The notes below the pieces were generated by a model. It did no database searches, was not told the DNA's origin, and saw nothing but the letters and a program-made list of their open reading frames with translations. DNA of 64,000 nucleotides. Origin: SZUA-309 sp965230005. Lineage in GTDB: Bacteria; Pseudomonadota; Gammaproteobacteria; Pseudomonadales; Azotimanducaceae. Below are positions 62,140 through 64,000 of this stretch, piece after piece. Position numbers and translations under genes: made by a program. Position 1 is the first letter of the stretch; each line of letters begins with the position of its first letter. The stretch lies in contig OZ245934.1 in the NCBI GenBank assembly GCA_965230005.1, positions 124,001 through 188,000 of the forward strand. The letters are read 5' to 3'.

Positions 62140-63339
62140 TCAGTTGCCTTCGAGCAGGTGTTCGTAGCGGGCGTCCGTGAGCGTGCGCAGGAAAGCGGTC
62201 AATTGCCGCACCCTCGCATCGTCGATCGGCTGACCGGCGTCCAAAAGCTCGTGGTTCACGGTGTCCGGCACTTCCGGCTCCCCCCAGGGTTGGCCGGTGT
62301 CCGGATTGGTCAGGGCGGCCGTGGTGTTCAGGGTGAACTTGCCGTAGTAGGCAACGGCGGTTTCCAGCGATTCGAAGACGCCGTTGTGCATATAGGGCGC
62401 AGTGACGGCGACGTTGCGCAGACTGGGCACACGGAATCGACCCCTGGCATCCGCATCCACATCCGCAATGGCCGGGTTGTCGCCGAGCCCCGCATCACGG
62501 TGGTCCTCACCCAGACCGTTCTCCGCCCGGGCACGGGCGTTGATCGGCAGGCCGATGTTTTCGAAACGGTGATTGGTGAACGTCTCCCGGGCGGACACGC
62601 GGCCTGGTTGATTCAGGTGGCACTGAATGCAGTTCACCAGATCGGAGAAGAAGATCTCGCGGCCGATGGCTTCGTCCCGTGACATCTCATAGGTACCGGC
62701 AAGATAGCGGTCGTAGCGGGAGTCGAAGGTACTGAAGGCTTCGCTGCGCTCGAAGGCGGCGATGGCCCGAGTCACCAGCGCCGCGATCGCGGAGGCATCG
62801 GCAGTGGCAACGGCGTCGGCTCCGATCGTCTGCTCCTGCGCTGTGTGCTCTCCTCGCTCCATGAGCGCGGACAGGTAGGAGGCGTAAGCCGGATTCGTCC
62901 GCACGCGCGCGGCGAGGGTGTCCACATCAGCGAGCGCCATCTCTTTCGGATCGAGCAATGGGTCGAGGGCCTGTGCCTCGAGGGTCGCGGCACGACCGTC
63001 GTGGAAGAAGCCGCCGCGGGCACCGAGGTTGTCCAGCTCGAAGGCGGGAGCTGCGCCCAGGTAGGTGAGCGCCGGGGCGTTCCGGTCACCGAGAGACACA
63101 CCGTCTGCGCCAAGGGACAGCGCGCCGTTGGCGCCGCTGCGGCGACTGTCGCTGAAAGCTCTGGCGGGATCGTGGCAGTTCGCGCAGCTCTGCCCTGCGG
63201 GCTCGGATAGGTTGCCGTCGAAAAACAGGGCCCGGCCGAATTCCACGAGGGTAGGCTCGCTGGCCCTGCCCGCACCCGCGCTTAGCGGGAGAGCGATTGC
63301 TAACAGAAGCCTGGTGAGAAACTGCGGGGTGGTCACCAT
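62140..63339 (-). CDS. di-heme cytochrome c peroxidase (MauG/CcpA type)
   Basis: A 399-residue periplasmic protein: signal (LLLAIALPLSAGAGRA) and two c-type haem motifs, CANCH and CIQCH, as in bacterial cytochrome c peroxidases and MauG. PYMHNGVFESLETAVAYY is the C-terminal conserved block. It reduces hydrogen peroxide or performs MauG-like oxidation. It is divergent from the truncated secreted gene. Confidence 0.92.
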   Translation of the reverse strand: MVTTPQFLTRLLLAIALPLSAGAGRASEPTLVEFGRALFFDGNLSEPAGQSCANCHDPARAFSDSRRSGANGALSLGADGVSLGDRNAPALTYLGAAPAFELDNLGARGGFFHDGRAATLEAQALDPLLDPKEMALADVDTLAARVRTNPAYASYLSALMERGEHTAQEQTIGADAVATADASAIAALVTRAIAAFERSEAFSTFDSRYDRYLAGTYEMSRDEAIGREIFFSDLVNCIQCHLNQPGRVSARETFTNHRFENIGLPINARARAENGLGEDHRDAGLGDNPAIADVDADARGRFRVPSLRNVAVTAPYMHNGVFESLETAVAYYGKFTLNTTAALTNPDTGQPWGEPEVPDTVNHELLDAGQPIDDARVRQLTAFLRTLTDARYEHLLEGN

Positions 63340-63457
63340 GCGGGTGAGTCTAGAGCCTCCGAACCCCGTCGCCCAGCGTTCTCCGGGCTGATTCGACTTC
63401 CCCCGGTACCGGTTTTATCCTCTTAGCCGTTCCCAGCCAGGTCGCGAGGTCGCTCCC

Positions 63458-64000
63458 ATGATGAATTCCACCTCCGTACTTTCCTCTGCCGTCGGGGCAG
63501 GGCTGTTGCTGAGCGCGCTGCAGCTCGCGCCCATGCCTGCCCAGGCCGAACGGCCGGATCTCAGCGGTACCTACAACGTTGCGACGCTCACACCGCTGCA
63601 GCGGCCGGCCCGTTTCGAAGGGAAGGCGACGATTACCGAAGAGGAAGCGAAAGCTATCGCCGAATACTGGGCGAACAATCTTGCGAAGGACTCCGAGCCG
63701 AGTGATCCGAACCGTGGAGCGCCGGAGAAAGGCGGGACTGAGATTTACGTGCCCGAATTCTCGGGCGCAGCAGGTGGCGTGGGCGGCTACAACGCCTTCT
63801 ACGTGGACATCGGCGAAAGCAACTTCAAGATCGATGGCAAGTATCGGACGTCGATCATCACCTCGCCGGAGAATGGCCGCCTGCCGCCGATGACCGATTA
63901 CGGCAAGGCCAGGGCCATGGCCGGGGCTGCCAATCGCAATGAGAACACGGGCACAGCCTGGTGGATCGATCGTGAGGTTGGCCCTTACGACGATCCCGAG
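63458..64000 (+). CDS. secreted hypothetical protein (3' truncated by window)
   Basis: Open from ATG 63458 to the end of the window, at least 181 codons. Signal peptide (GLLLSALQLAPMPAQA-ER) then a soluble domain with the block YNAFYVDIGESNFKIDGKYRTSII and ENGRLPPMT, typical of a family of exported proteins in marine gammaproteobacteria that I cannot name. A second ATG is adjacent (63461). The end lies beyond the window. Confidence 0.75.
   Translation, partial: MMNSTSVLSSAVGAGLLLSALQLAPMPAQAERPDLSGTYNVATLTPLQRPARFEGKATITEEEAKAIAEYWANNLAKDSEPSDPNRGAPEKGGTEIYVPEFSGAAGGVGGYNAFYVDIGESNFKIDGKYRTSIITSPENGRLPPMTDYGKARAMAGAANRNENTGTAWWIDREVGPYDDPE

Noticed and set aside
1..64000. tRNA, rRNA, CRISPR or insertion sequence
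   Set aside because: No cloverleaf, rRNA core, regularly spaced repeats or transposase frames were seen on either strand.

Overview
The window looks like chromosomal DNA of a marine-type gammaproteobacterium, probably near Pseudomonadales. The GC-rich backbone carries HtpX, RdgC, YciH, FolE, heme A synthase, a DUF6316-like protein and a long (533-residue) isocitrate lyase, a combination typical of that group. The exact taxon is an inference. I see no rRNA, tRNA, CRISPR array, insertion sequence or phage gene.

Layout. 0-11.7 kb: the 3' part of a cyclase/AAA-ATPase/TPR regulator, a secreted protein, membrane proteins, HtpX, heme A synthase, an exported PCMT, a SYLF lipoprotein and an outer membrane protein. 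11.9-18 kb: divergent acyl-CoA genes (acyl-CoA synthetase; CoA transferase, SDR, split MaoC pair, enoyl-CoA hydratase) ending in folE. 18-31.5 kb: MFS transporter, rdgC, a solute symporter with a small membrane partner, esterases, a second SYLF protein, an isocitrate/isopropylmalate-type dehydrogenase, a double-hotdog protein, an amidohydrolase lipoprotein and a luciferase-like oxidoreductase. 31.7-35.4 kb: CoA transferase, alpha/beta hydrolase, HpcH/HpaI aldolase and two very small genes. 35.4-44.9 kb: a TetR-flanked cluster resembling the acyclic-terpene (Atu) pathway: AtuA-like protein, biotin-dependent acyl-CoA carboxylase alpha and beta subunits, a paired acyl-CoA dehydrogenase and an SDR. 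45.3-55.9 kb: a less GC-rich accessory region of small orphan genes. 56-64 kb: secreted phosphatase-like protein, two alpha/beta hydrolases, isocitrate lyase diverging from a nitronate-monooxygenase-like gene, a di-heme peroxidase and a truncated secreted protein.

The metabolic theme is activation and beta-oxidation-like breakdown of branched, terpenoid or other hydrophobic acids. Acyl-CoA synthetase and CoA transferases activate them, paired dehydrogenases oxidise them, hydratases and a carboxylase process them, SDRs and aldolases finish them, and isocitrate lyase feeds the resulting acetyl-CoA into the glyoxylate shunt.

The most unusual material is in the accessory region. One gene fuses two membrane segments, pentapeptide repeats and a flavohaemoglobin-type globin domain. 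About 250 bp of sequence is duplicated at 50.0-50.26 and 53.22-53.48 kb; it is conserved as structure rather than as protein, and each copy ends in a terminator-like hairpin with a bulged A. The second copy sits in front of a DUF4382-like lipoprotein gene. The region also holds four paralogous single-membrane-segment proteins and a glycine-zipper gene broken at a homopolymer.
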